Position numbers and translations under genes: made by a program. A DNA stretch of 64,000 bases from Achatina immaculata (lineage: Eukaryota > Mollusca > Gastropoda > Stylommatophora > Achatinidae). The DNA is taken from the NCBI GenBank assembly GCA_009760885.1, contig CM019701.1:11181963-11245962 (forward strand), given 5' to 3'. Each line of letters opens with the position of its first letter. Within the stretch, counting starts at the first letter, position 1. The notes below the pieces were generated by a model. That model had not been told where the DNA came from. It ran no database searches and saw only the letters and a program-made list of their open reading frames with translations. Below, one piece after another: positions 21,597 to 32,332 of the stretch.

Positions 21597-22765
21597 GTAA
21601 AAATTCTACTACGCTATAGAAACTGTACTCGCATTGTACGGAAATTAAGTTTAGAAAACAAAATAAGAAAACCAATGAATTTTAATAATGAGCAAAAATG
21701 TGTTGCAACATTTCATCATGGCCGGTTCTTTGAACAGATCAGACATTGTATTTATGTGATAATACGTCTTAAAGAACCAAGAATTGCTATTCCAACTTTC
21801 TGTGAAAGTTTTTCTCAAACAAGCAAAGCTCATTTGTTGAAAGCAAATGTTATCATTGTACACGATGTCCAGGAAAATAAGTAATTTCCGTTACATACCA
21901 GTTCGTGTTTTAAATCGTGTAACTATTTCACATAAAAGCAAAAAGAAATACACACGCACGCACACTCAGCAATTGTGAAATAGCATATACACAAAGCTTG
22001 CAAAAAAAAAAAGTTTCGAAGAACTGTAGGAAAGAGAAGAGGACACCCACGAAGAAGGTGGATGGAGAAATAACAGGAACTCTAAACATCCTCTTATATG
22101 AAGCAAGTCATAGAAAAATATCAAGAAGTCTATCTGCCCCCTTTAGCATTGCAGGATATAAGAGGCCGGAAAAAAAGACAAGGCATAGAACAGATTTGTG
22201 CAGTAAGTATCACAGCCTTAAAAAACTGGATAGCGTAGGGTTAACAGTTTAGATTCTACACAAGCTCCTGCGTATGTAAGGAAGGAATCCCATTATCCTT
22301 GATATACACCAGTTGTTACTTTTAAAATGCATTGCCTTTTTGTTATAAGTAGCAGCATCGGTTTGCCATACATCAGGCACGCTGTTTTCGAAGCTTCTGT
22401 TTCCATAGCAACAGTTTCGCTCTTCCTCCCCACTCTGATCTCGTAACAAGATATTGCTCATCTTATCAACTCCGTCCTTATCACATTTTTCCTCTTGGTC
22501 TGACTATTAGCGTCACCTTTACGATCTGTGTAACGCGTGTCCGAACTCTTAAAATACACTGCTATTTTGGTTTATGTGGACTCTTCTCTGTGCCGTCATA
22601 TTCCCAATTTGAAGCATGTTTTCCAGTTTTGTGTAGAAAGTACTTCCGGCGTCACAGTTTCCCCAGTTCTTGATGTATTCTGTTTCCGCTAAGCATAAGC
22701 TTTGTGGTGCATGTAGTCGGAAGTGTTTCCTGCAGGTTTATAAAGCAGATTTGTTGTTTCTAAAA
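21593..22765. other. Mostly unique sequence; possible small LINE C-terminal fragment
   Basis: At about 22025-22115 a shifted frame reads 'VGKRRGHPRRRWME' followed by 'LYEASHRK', which resembles the basic tail after the RT domain of several LINE families. That part is low confidence. The rest has only short open frames without motifs. Confidence 0.4.
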
Positions 22766-23045
22766 CTGCACCATACACCTGTGTCTATCTCTACTCGACT
22801 AGAACCAGTAAAATTGCACCATACACCTGTGTCTATTTCTACTCGACTAGAACCAGTAAAACTGCACCATACACCTGTGTCTATTTCTACTCGACTAGAA
22901 CCAGTAAAATTGCACCATACACCTGTGTCTATCTCTACTCGACTAGAACCAGTAAAATTGCACCATACACCTGTGTCTATCTCTACTCAACTAGAACCAG
23001 TAAAATTGCACCATACTTGACTACAGCCAGTTTTACTGCGGTCTT
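22766..23045 (+). repeat. 48-bp minisatellite built from a dispersed-family module
   Basis: 'ctgcaccatacacctgtgtc' at 22766, 22814, 22862, 22910 and 22958 gives a 48-bp period, ending in a decayed unit near 23006. The monomer ('accatacacct...actagaaccagt') corresponds to the downstream part of the DR family seen once at 46390-46440. The 16-codon unit produces a spurious repeated frame. Confidence 0.85.
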
Positions 23046-23283
23046 CAACCTTCTAATCTTTTAAGCTCCGTATAAACTTTCCATTCCTTCCATTTCCATT
23101 GTTAGGTGAGTTGTCTGGTTTTCTTTTCTTTTTTCTTGTTTTGTTTTCTGCAGTATTTGCGTTTTCTACTGTCAGTGTTCTTAATTTGTGTGTTGTATGT
23201 TGTAAGATTTTTATCATCAGTGTATTTTCTGTCTGTTTTCTGTTATTAGTATGTTTACTCTTGTCTGTTTTCTCCAATCCGTA

Positions 23284-23722
23284 GCTTCTGATGACTGCAT
23301 TTTCTGTTGTCTATGTTCCTTTAGTCTGTAATTTCTGATGACTGTATTTTCTGTTGTCTGTGTTCCTTTAATTTCTGATGACTGTATTTTCTGATGTCTA
23401 TGTTCCTTTAATTTCTTATTACTGTATTTTTTGTTGTCTATGTTCCTTTAATTTCTGATGACTGTATTTTCTGTTGTCTATGTTCCTTTAATTTCTTATG
23501 ACTGTATTTTCTGTTGTCTATGTTCCTTTAATTTCTTATGACTGTATTTTCTGTTGTCTATGTTCCTTTAATTTCTTATGACTGTATTTTCTGTTGTCTA
23601 TGTTCCTTTAATTTCTTATGACTGTATTTTTTGTTGTCTATGCTCCTTTAACTTCTTATGAACGCATTTTCTGCTGATTATGTTCCTTTAATTTGTGATG
23701 AACGCATTTTCTGCTGTCTATG
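23284..23722 (+). repeat. 40-bp minisatellite, about 11 copies
   Basis: 'actgtattttctgttgtcta' is at 23341, 23381, 23421 and so on every 40 bp, with 'tgttcctttaatttct' between. Confidence 0.95.
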
Positions 23723-23984
23723 TATAGGTCAGTGCGTGTTTTGTTTTCTTAAGTGTTTTCTGTTGCCAGTATTTTCTAGTATTTGCTTTTTTTTCCAAGT
23801 GTCGGCGTGTTTCTTCTGTGTTATTTCTGTTGTTTGTATGTTTTCTGGGTGCCTTTGTCTCCACTGCTTCCTACATGTATGATGTTTACACGCGCATTAT
23901 GTCTTCTCTGTTTTCTTGTTCTTGTCTGCTTTCACTATCTCAGTTTTCTACAGCCTGCTTATTTTCTGCTGACTGCGTGTTTTA

Positions 23985-24670
23985 TCTTAGTGTTTTCTGT
24001 TGACTGTGTGTATTATCTTGATATTTTCTGCTGAGTGTGTATTTTATCTTGATGTTTTCTGGTTGTTGTTTATTTTATATTGATGTTTTCTGTTGACTGT
24101 GTGTTTTATCTTGATGATTTTCTGCTGCTTGTTTGTTTTATCTTGGTGTTTTCTGCTGATTGTGTGCTTTATCTTGATGTTTTCTGCTGACTGTGTGTTT
24201 TATCTTGATATTTTCTGTTGACTGTGTGTTTTATCTTCATATTTTCTCCTGACTGTTTTGTCTTAATGTTTTCTGCTGTGTTTTATCTTGATATTTTCTA
24301 CTGATTGTGTGTTTTATCTTGATGTTTTCTGCTGTCTCTGTGTTTTATCTTGACATTTTATGCTGACTGAGTATTTTATGTTAATGTTTTCTGCTGTTTT
24401 TATCTTGATGTTTCCTGCTGTGCTTTATCTTGATGTTTTCTGCTGTGCTTTATATTGATGTTTTCTGCTGTGCTTTATCTTGATGTTTTCTGCTGTTTTT
24501 ATCTTGATGTTTTCTTCTGTGCTTTATCTTGATGTTTTCTTCTGTGCTTTATCTTGATGTTTTCTTCTGTGCTTTATCTTGATGTTTTCTGCTGCGCTTT
24601 ATCTTGATGTTTTCTGCTGGATGTGTGTTTTATCTTGATATTTTCTGATGCCTGTGCATTTTATCTTGTC
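23985..24670 (+). repeat. Variable 25-31-bp minisatellite
   Basis: 'ttttatcttgatgttttctg' recurs with variable linkers ('ctgactgtgtg', 'ctgtgc'). Short 25-bp monomers predominate from 24380 to 24610. The 'ttttctg' core is shared with the 40-bp array upstream. Confidence 0.9.
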
Positions 24671-24854
24671 TTAGAGTGTAAGATGAAAAACACATAAAAC
24701 AGACCAGTAGATGAGTACATGTGGGTGATGTTGTTGTAACAAGCTGGGGCGGTGAGCAAGCTGTGATCTAACTGGGAATTCAGGTAGAGAGCCCGGGGCT
24801 TCATATTTTCGTGACGAGAAACAAGAGATCGAGAAGAAGCAGTGAAGTTATTTC

Positions 24855-24926
24855 TAAAGAAGAAGAAGAAGAAGAAGGAGAAGAAGAAGGAGGAGGAGGG
24901 AGAGAGGAGGAGGAGGGAGAAGAACG
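24855..24926 (+). repeat. (GAA)n/(GGA)n purine tract
   Basis: About 70 bp of pure purine with GAA grading into GGA triplets. Confidence 0.94.
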
Positions 24927-25511
24927 TAGGTTTAAACCTTACAATGAAAACTCATAATGAAAGAATATCCAGACTGTACGCAAAGTGCGGAGTGGGGCTT
25001 GCCATATTGTTGACTTATTTTCTGACAGAGTTCTTTCAACGGATCTGTCTATCAACATGTTTATCCGCTTTTCTGTGTATCCTCTTAGGATATCCTTATT
25101 TGTTGTAGGAATGTTCTAAATATAACAGGAAAAATAACACTCTAAAGAAGTTGCATTACAAAATTCTTGTTCTTGGGCCCAGCAATGACTGAACAAATAA
25201 CTTAATCGCTGAATCAATAGCGCACACCTTGAATCGATAACGCAATCTCTGAAAGTCTCTACTTCGACCATCGGGTCACGCAAGATAAATTTCCTGGCGT
25301 GACACTGAACAGAAAGTGGGTCAGCCAGCGAACGCTTGTCGGGAAGAGGAATATGGAAGAGAGATGTCCAGCACGTGGTCAAGTTATCCACAGTTTCTGC
25401 GTCCAGTGGAGATCTGTAACCTGTCCTGTTTCGCTGAAGAAGGGGCAGATGGCAGTGCCCGTAAACTAGATCTGACTAGCGACACATCCTGCCCTTTCCT
25501 GTTAATGTCCT
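24927..25511. other. No feature recognised
   Basis: Unique sequence. Two opposed open frames of 80-90 codons (25116-25391 minus, 25316-25561 plus) have no motifs I know. Confidence 0.55.
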
Positions 25512-25638
25512 CTGTACTGTCCACAACACAACAAGGAAAAACTAATTATGTCAGTCCGTAAGAATAGCGAAGAGCAAAGCCGCTATCTTAATGTGAATAA
25601 AACTAAATTGATGACAACTGACAAAACAAACAAGGCAG

Positions 25639-25681
<43 letters not shown>

Positions 25682-26303
25682 ATGAGGAAAAACTGGAAGA
25701 AGTGGAGAGTTTTGAATATCTTGGATAACTGCTAACTAATAATGGAGATGCAATTAGAGAAATTAAAAGGAGGACATCTATCGCTCTTCAGAAAGTAAAA
25801 CAAATAAAGAATCTGTGGAGAGGAACAGACAGGACTACAAAAATAAGATTTTTAAGGGCATGCATCTTTCCCATCGCAATATATGCCTGTGAGACCTGGA
25901 CACTTATTAAAACAGCTGAGAAAGACGTAAATGTCTTTTAATGTAAATACTACAGAAGAGTTCTTCAAATATCATAGAAACAAAAAAGAACAAATATATC
26001 CATACTACAAGAGCTTAATGTTGAAGAAGGCTGGCTAGTAAAGAGGATTAAAGAGAGAAAACTTAAATATTTTGGACACATTAAACGTCATGATAATCTA
26101 GAGAAGACAATCTTGGAAGGGTACATAATGGGAAAAAGAAAGAGAGGAAGACCAAGGCGAAGATGGCTGCAAGATTTCGTTGATAATCTGCAAAGGGATG
26201 CATCAGCAGTAGAGCATCTTGCTCACAACCGAGAGGCCTACAGGAGTACTGGTAGGGAAGTAAAGTTCCGCAAGGGACATGCAAATGAATGAATGAATGA
26301 ATG
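25512..26303 (+). mobile_element. NL-D: 5'-truncated LINE with an internal (AT)n expansion
   Basis: The copy begins just after the position of the YADD motif (compare 63330 onward) and runs to the TGAA-repeat tail. Readable blocks are 'YLNVNKTKLMTTDKTNKAA', 'INEEKLEEVESFEYLG', 'REIKRRTSIALQKVKQ', 'CIFPIAIYACETWT' and 'MGKRKRGRPRRRWLQDFVD'. Where the 63-kb copy has 'gaaatatgtatcaatg', this one carries about 40 bp of (AT)n (25641-25679). Stops at 'YLG*' and in 'VF*CKYY' inactivate it. The RT catalytic motifs lie upstream of the truncation. Confidence 0.9.
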
Positions 26304-26555
26304 AACCCGCCTAATGAGGTAAAACATCTAGAGAGATGCAAGGTGGCCGAGCTGAAAGTGTATTGCCCCTTACATGTGAAGTAACAGAACATAGTTTTGT
26401 TTTATGATTAGAACTAAAAAAAAATCATTAAAGTAAGTGTTTGATAGATTTGGATGGCAAGCTGGTAAATACTTGTATGCTGTTCTCTCGTCATACCGCG
26501 ATTCTTGTTCTCTTTTACCCGTGTCTATAAGTGCTTTGTTTATGAATTTTTCGAG

Positions 26556-27925
26556 GTCTAATCATACAACATTGTGTTCTATTAGTCTACTGCACCAGGT
26601 CTATTATGCAACACTGTGTTCTATTAGTTTGCTGTACCAGGTCTAATCATACAACATTGTGTTCTATTAGTCTACTGTACCAGGTCTAATCATACAACAC
26701 TGTGTTCTATTAGTTTACTGTACCAGGTCTAACCATACAACATTGTGTTCTGTTAGTCTACTGTACCAGGTCTAATCATACAACACTGTGTTCTATTAGT
26801 TTACTGTACCAGGTCTAACCATACAACATTGTGTTCTGTTAGTCTACTGTACCAGGTCTAACCATACAACATTGTGTTCTGTTAGTCTACTGTACCAGGT
26901 CTAATCATACAACATTGTGTTCTATTAGTCTACTGTACCAGGTCTAATCATACAACATTGTGTTCTATTAGTTTACTGTACCATGTCTAATCAGACAACA
27001 CTGTGTTCCATTAGTCTACTGTACCAGGTCTAATCATACAACACTGTGTTCTATTAGTCTACTGTACCAGGTCTAATCATACAACACTGTGTTCTATTAG
27101 TCTACTGTACCAGGTCTAATCATACAACACTGTGTTCTATTAGTTTGCTGTACCAGGTCTAATCATACAACATTGTGTTCTATTAGTCTACTGTACCAGG
27201 TCTAACCATACAACATTGTGTTCTGTTAGTCTACTGTACCAGGTCTAATCATACAACATTGTGTTCTATTAGTCTACTGTACCAGGTCTAATCATACAAC
27301 ATTGTGTTCTATTAGTTTACTGTACCATGTCTAATCAGACAACACTGTGTTCCATTAGTCTACTGTACCAGGTCTAATCATACAACACTGTGTTCTATTA
27401 GTCTACTGTACCAGGTCTAATCATACAACACTGTGTTCTATTAGTTTACTGTACCATGTCTAATCAGACAATACTGTGTTCCATTAGTTTACTGTACCAG
27501 GTCTAATCATACAACACTGTGTTCTATTAGTCTACTGTACCAGGTCTATTAATGCAACACTGTGTTCTATTAGTTTACTGTAACAGGTCTAATCATACAA
27601 CACTGTGTTCTATTAGTTTATTGTACCAGATCTAATCATACAACACTGTGTTCTATTAGTTTACTGTAACAGGTCTAATCATACAACACTGTGTTCTATT
27701 AGTTTATTGTACCAGATCTAATCATACAACACTGTGTTCTATTAGTTTACTGTAACAGGTCTAATCATACAACACTGTGCTCTATTAGTTTACTGTACCA
27801 GGTCTAATCATACAACATTGTGTTCTATTAGTTTACTGTACCAGGTCTAATCATACAACACTGTGTTCTATTAGTTTACTGTACCAGGTCTAATCATACA
27901 ACACTGTGTTCCATTAGTTTACTGC
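26556..27925 (+). repeat. 43-bp minisatellite, about 32 copies, with 344-bp higher-order repeats
   Basis: 'ggtctaatcatacaacac' recurs every 43 bp. The private variant 'ccatgtctaatcagacaa' is at 26981 and 27325, exactly 344 bp (8 units) apart. The intervening variants match in order over about 26870-27100 versus 27214-27440. Confidence 0.95.
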
Positions 27926-28220
27926 ACGAAAGTTTCGTTGCTTCCTATTTCTTTATTTTGTCCTTCACCGGATAGGCTGTAGCTTGTTCCTTTCCCTACC
28001 AGCCTTACAAACATATTAAAAGATACCATAACTATTAATTGAAAATTATTACATATTACCTTGTACCCGTACATTCAACACTTTATGCAGATAAAGTGTA
28101 AGGTGAAGTTATTATATATTATCACACATTAACTACGGCACATTGATAAACTTGGTTCGCGTTCAAAAATTATTTGAATAACTTTGTAAGCATGCATTGA
28201 CTATTGAGAAAGAAAGGCTA
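27926..28220. other. No feature recognised
   Basis: AT-rich unique DNA between two repeat blocks. Confidence 0.6.
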
Positions 28221-28221
28221 C

Positions 28222-28277
<56 letters not shown>

Positions 28278-28380
28278 CAGAGAGACAGAGAAAGAGAGTG
28301 AGAAAGAACAGGAAAGAGAGTGAGAGAGATATATAGTAAGAGATAGATAGAAAGAGAGAGACATAGAGAAAAAGAAACAG
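28221..28380 (+). repeat. (GA)n microsatellite and degenerate GA-rich tract
   Basis: Pure GA at about 28221-28268, then degenerate purine-rich sequence up to the NL-A tail. Confidence 0.93.
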
Positions 28381-29662
28381 ATTGATTGATTGATTGGTCT
28401 TTATTTCAAAAGGGTTAAGAATTGGGCACGCAGGCCCTTCTGACATTCTGCCCTTTATCATACATCTTTCCTTCTGTTCCAGACATTCTACAAATACGCT
28501 GCTTATGTAACAAACATAACTAACATTAAAATGGCTACATACATATATAAATGACTATCTCTCTCTCTCTCTCTCTCTGAACCTTAAGTGCCCAGGGCAC
28601 ATGGGGCTTCCGCAAGGGTTTTCCACAAATGCCTGTCTTTCGCCTTTTTTTCTGCTCTTGCCCAGGTGAGCCCTCTATTGCTCAACATCCTTTCTGTTGT
28701 TCTTCTCCATGTCTCTTTTGGTCCGCCCTTACCTCTGCTCCACTGTGGTGTCCATCTTAGTGCTATTTTTGGTAGTGAGTTGTCAGTCATTCGGAGCACA
28801 TGTCCCAACCATCGCCAGCGTCTTTCCTCAATAATTGTTGTCAGTGGTTTCATCTGCATTTCTGCCAATAAGATGTTATTTCTTATGGTGTTTGGCCAAA
28901 ATATTTTTTAATTCTACGTAAACATTTAGTCTGGAAAGAATTCAACTTGTTTTCTATGGTTTTGGTGATTTTCCAGCATTCACTTCCATAGAGTAGTACA
29001 CTTAGAACATTACTCTTAAATATCCTGATTTTCATATTTATGCTTAGTTTATTTATCAAATAAATGACTATCTACTAAACAAAAATTTCAGTATTATTCA
29101 GAATAAACAAGTAACTGAATTTGGTGTCTGTCAGCGCAGTCTAACATAAATTTTAAGTTTTATGATTCATGGAGGCTTGTAGTCGATATCAAATAGATAT
29201 TGGAAAAGTTTGTAGTTGTAGGAAGGGATATAATTTATATTTTTTTTTTATACAGGATGGGAAGGTATTCCAAAGATGAGCAGCAGAATAAGTAAAGCTT
29301 TTTTTTTGTTGTAAAGATCAAGTCTAGGTTTTTGAAGACATATGTTGTTTAAGTGTTGGCTGCACTTTGGGCTAAATTTAAATAGGTTTCATAGATGAGA
29401 ATGCTGTGAAAGAATTTGATGTACTAACTTGGCTTTGTTGAAGAAGAACCTGTTCTTAAGAGGCATTATTTTGATACTTTTGTGATGGTTAGTTGTTTGT
29501 GCTTGATCTTTGTCACTAATAAGCTTTACTGCTCGCTTTTGAAATGAGTAAACCCTCTTTGTATTTGACATAGAGCAACCATCCCAGATTGCTGAGCAAT
29601 AGTCTAAATGTGTTTGTATATGTGATATGTATGTCTTCCTTGTGTCTTGATCGATGAAGTGC
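28381..29662 (-). mobile_element. NL-A: LINE copy split by a nested LINE
   Basis: On the minus strand, 29662-29060 reads 'TYISHIQTHLDYCSAIWDGC', 'VYSFQKRAVKLISDKDQ' and 'MPLKNRFFFNKAKLVHQIL', then 'QKPRLDLYNKKKA'. These are the C-terminal RT-domain residues also found at 7440-7760. The 3' end ('gataaagggcagaatgtcag', 'gcccaattcttaaccctttt', 'gaaataaagacc') lies at 28560-28397 and ends in a (CAAT)n tail at 28396-28381. An NL-B fragment (28561-29059) separates the two halves. Upstream the copy is cut by a GA-rich tract near 29670. Dead copy. Confidence 0.87.
28561..29059 (-). mobile_element. NL-B: LINE fragment nested in NL-A with 14-bp TSD
   Basis: The minus strand reads 'VLLYGSECWKITK', 'KLNSFQTKCLRRI', 'EERRWRWLGHVLRMTDNSL', 'RGKGGPKETWRRTTERM' and 'HLWKTLAEAPCALGT' before a stop, followed by 'ttcagagagagagagag', a (GA)n tail. 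The 14-mer 'ataaatgactatct' flanks the insert at 28547-28560 and 29060-29073. This is direct evidence of target-primed insertion into the older NL-A copy. One frameshift separates the first two blocks from the rest. Confidence 0.92.
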
Positions 29663-29669
29663 TTAATTT

Positions 29670-29932
29670 TGAGAGAGACATAGAGAAATAGGCAGAGTGA
29701 AAGAGAGACAGAGAGAAAAAAGAAAGAGAGAGAGAGAGAGAGAGACAGGTAGAAAGAGAGAGAAAAAAAGAGGTGGAGTGAAAAAGAGAGAGTAGAAGGG
29801 CAGAGACAGAAAGAAAGAGAGAGGATGAGATTGAGAGAAGGAGAAAGAGACAGAGAGAGGAAGAGAAAGATATGAAGAGAAAGTGAGAGAGAGAGAAAGA
29901 AAGAGAGAATGAGAGAGAGGGTGAGAGAGAGT

Positions 29933-29964
<32 letters not shown>

Positions 29965-29967
29965 GAG
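29670..29967 (+). repeat. GA-rich tract, about 300 bp
   Basis: Degenerate (GA)n with G, T and C interruptions. Minus-strand Leu/Ser frames are artefacts. It sits where the 3' tail of the next NL-A fragment would be. Confidence 0.92.
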
Positions 29968-30130
29968 ATTCTTCCAAGGGTGAAGAATTGGCCAAATCAA
30001 ACCAGTCTGATATTCTGCCCTTTACCATTCATCATGTTCTCTCAGTTCCAGACACTCTACAAAAGTTTTTACAAATATGTTATGCATATCACAAAAATAA
30101 TTAAAATCTAAATAATAAATTGAAATAATA
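29968..30130 (-). mobile_element. NL-A: LINE 3' end fragment
   Basis: Minus-strand 'ggtaaagggcagaatatcag', 'ggccaattcttcacccttgg' and 'tagagtgtctggaactgaga' match the 3' UTR of NL-A at 28400-28500. Its tail merges into the adjacent (CT)n-rich tract. Confidence 0.78.
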
Positions 30131-30424
30131 AGCCCGTTACTTTTCTCTCTCACCCACGCGCATGAAATAACATGCATGTAACAAAGTTTTGCAAGCATTG
30201 CACATTCATGCTTATCTCTACCATATCGCTATGCAGAAAGAGAACTCAGTATAAGACCATTTATATTCTGGCTTTGCTATAAGAGTCTTACATAATGAAC
30301 TTGTGTTTTAAATAGTTTTAACGCTTGTTCTTATCACAGCTTTACTGCAGTGGCTTTGGGTATATTTATATATTTAGTTTTATATATACTTGCACCCAAA
30401 AACTGCTAGTGGTAAGGGAGAAAG
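30131..30424. other. No feature recognised
   Basis: AT-rich unique sequence. Confidence 0.6.
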
Positions 30425-30604
30425 AGATAACAAATATTGTAGGATTAAACCTCGAAAAAATCGTAGACAAAGCACTTTAGTGAGACGTGAGAGAAAGAAA
30501 AATCACAAGAGAATTACCTGGGATTCGAACACGGACTCCGGTAGGACGAGCAGCCGTCTAGCCACGAGAGAACAGCGCACTATCGACTTAGCCAACTAGC
30601 ACCC
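30425..30604 (-). mobile_element. tRNA-derived SINE with RNA polymerase III A and B boxes
   Basis: The minus strand starts 'ggggtgctagttggctaagt'. An A-box-like 'tggctaagtcga' (plus 30583-30594) fits TRGCNNAGYNGG at 11 of 12 positions, and a B-box 'tgttcgaatcc' (plus 30521-30531) fits GGTTCGANTCC at 10 of 11. The longer-than-minimal A-B spacing suggests a type II tRNA (Leu/Ser-like) ancestor with a long variable arm, which is inference. A tail module 'tttctttctctcacg...actaaagtgctttgtctac' follows. No tRNA gene end or CCA structure is present, so it is a SINE rather than a tRNA gene. A relative lies at 2083-2430. Confidence 0.78.
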
Positions 30605-30867
30605 CAAAAAAGGTGTTTTATTGACATAGTCTTTAGTAACCGCTCAGCAGACATGAGAGATCGTGACACCCGGAAAGAAACGAGGCCGTGACACACAGAA
30701 ATTCCGTAGCTTAGATTCATTTTTTCCAAACAAAAAAAAAAATAATATATATATATATATATAAACATGAAAACTTGTAATGTCGTGACACACCCCTCTC
30801 ATCTGGTCTCATCAAGAGCGAGCAGTTTCTACATTTCCCGGTTTTTAATTTTACTTCATAAACGTTG
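30605..30867. other. Unique sequence with a short (AT)n
   Basis: (AT)n at about 30746-30764 next to an A-rich stretch. No gene seen. Confidence 0.65.
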
Positions 30868-31060
30868 GAGCATATCCCTACATTCTTAAATCCTTATATC
30901 CTTACATTCTTAAATCCTTATATCCTTACATTCTTAAATCCTTATATCCTTACATTCTTAAACCCTTATATCCTTACATTCTTAAACCCTTATATCCTTA
31001 CATTCTTAAATCCTTATATCCTTACATTCTTAAATCCTTATATCCTTACATTTTAAATCC
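30868..31060 (+). repeat. 24-bp minisatellite, about 8 copies
   Basis: 'acattcttaaatccttatat' plus 'cctt' repeated. The eight-codon period gives a spurious TFLNPYIL frame. Confidence 0.96.
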
Positions 31061-31141
31061 CTAACATTTGCTCTGCACAAGAATTGTCACAAACAAAACA
31101 ACTTTTTTTCTCTTTTCCAACGTGTCCTGGAATAATGAATG

Positions 31142-32332
31142 TCTTGACATCAAAGTCCTAGTTCAGGTTGCTGGACTGTGAGTGACATCAAAGTCCTAGT
31201 CCAGGTTGCTGGACTGTGAGTGACATCAAAGTCCTAGTCCAGGTTGCTGGACTGTGAGTGACATCAAAGTCTCTGTCCAGGTTGCTGGACTGTGAGTGAC
31301 ATCAAAGTCTCGGTCCAGGTTGCTGGACTGTGAGTGACATCAAAGTCTCTGTCCAGGTTGCTGGACTGTGAGTGACATCAAAGTCTCTGTCCAGGTTGCT
31401 AGACTGTGAGTGACATAAAAGTCTCTGTCCAGGTTGCTGGAATGTGAGTGACATCAAAGTCCTAGTCCAGGTTGCTGGACTGTAAGTGACATCAAAGTCC
31501 TAGTCCAGGTTGCTGGACTGTGAGTGACATCAAAGTCTCGGTCCAGGTTGCTGTACTGTGAGTGACATCAAAGTCCTAGTCCAGGTTGCTGGACTGTGAG
31601 TGACATCAAAGTCCTAGTCCAGGTTGCTGGACTGTGAGTGACATCAAAGTCCTAGTCCAGGTTGCTGGACTGTAAGTGACATCAAAGTCCTAGTCCAGGT
31701 TGCTGGACTGTAAGTGACATCAAAGCCCTAGTCCAGGTTGCTGGACTGTAAGTGACATCAAAGTCCTAGTCCAGGTTGCTGGACTGTAAGTGACATCAAA
31801 GCCCTAGTCCAGGTTGCTGGACTGTGAGTGACATCAAAGCCCTAGTCCAGGTTGCTGGACTGTGAGTGACATCAAAGTCCTAGTCCAGGTTGCTGGACTG
31901 TGAGTGACATCAAAGTCCTAGTCCAGGTTGCTGTACTGTAAGTGACATCAAAGTCCTAGTCCAGGTTGCTGTACTGTAAGTGACATCAAAGTCCTAGTCC
32001 AGGTTGCTGTACTGTAAGTGACATCAAAGTCCTAGTCCAGGTTGCTGGACTGTAAGTGACATCAAAGTCCTAGTCCAGGTTGCTGTACTGTAAGTGACAT
32101 CAAAGTCCTAGTCCAGGTTGCTGTACTGTAAGTGACATCAAAGTCCTAGTCCAGGTTGCTGTACTGTAAGTGACATCAAAGTCCTAGTCCAGGTTGCTGT
32201 ACTGTAAGTGACATCAAAGTCCTAGTCCAGGTTGCTGTACTGTAAGTGACATCAAAGTCCTAGTCCAGGTTGCTGTACTGTGAGTGACATCAAAGTCTCT
32301 GTCCAGGTTGCTGGACTGTGAGTGACATCAAG
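31142..32332 (+). repeat. 38-bp minisatellite, about 31 copies
   Basis: 'gacatcaaagtcctagtcc' at 31146, 31184 and 31222 sets a 38-bp period. Subtypes ('tctctgtcc' versus 'cctagtcc', 'ggactg' versus 'gtactg', 'gtgag' versus 'gtaag') occur in blocks: gtactgtaag monomers cluster at 31930-32270. Confidence 0.96.

Noticed and set aside
29389..30028. Ser/Leu-rich minus-strand frames of 121-203 codons
   Set aside because: They translate a (CT)n-rich tract. Only the last part (about 29640-29390) is real LINE sequence, and I annotated that as NL-A.
30519..30604. Possible functional tRNA gene on the minus strand
   Set aside because: A and B boxes are present, but I cannot pair an acceptor stem, the A-B spacing is long and a SINE-type tail follows. 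Treated as a SINE.
31142..32332. Possible CRISPR-like regular repeat
   Set aside because: Direct repeats are contiguous 38-bp units with no unique spacers and no cas genes. This is a eukaryotic minisatellite.
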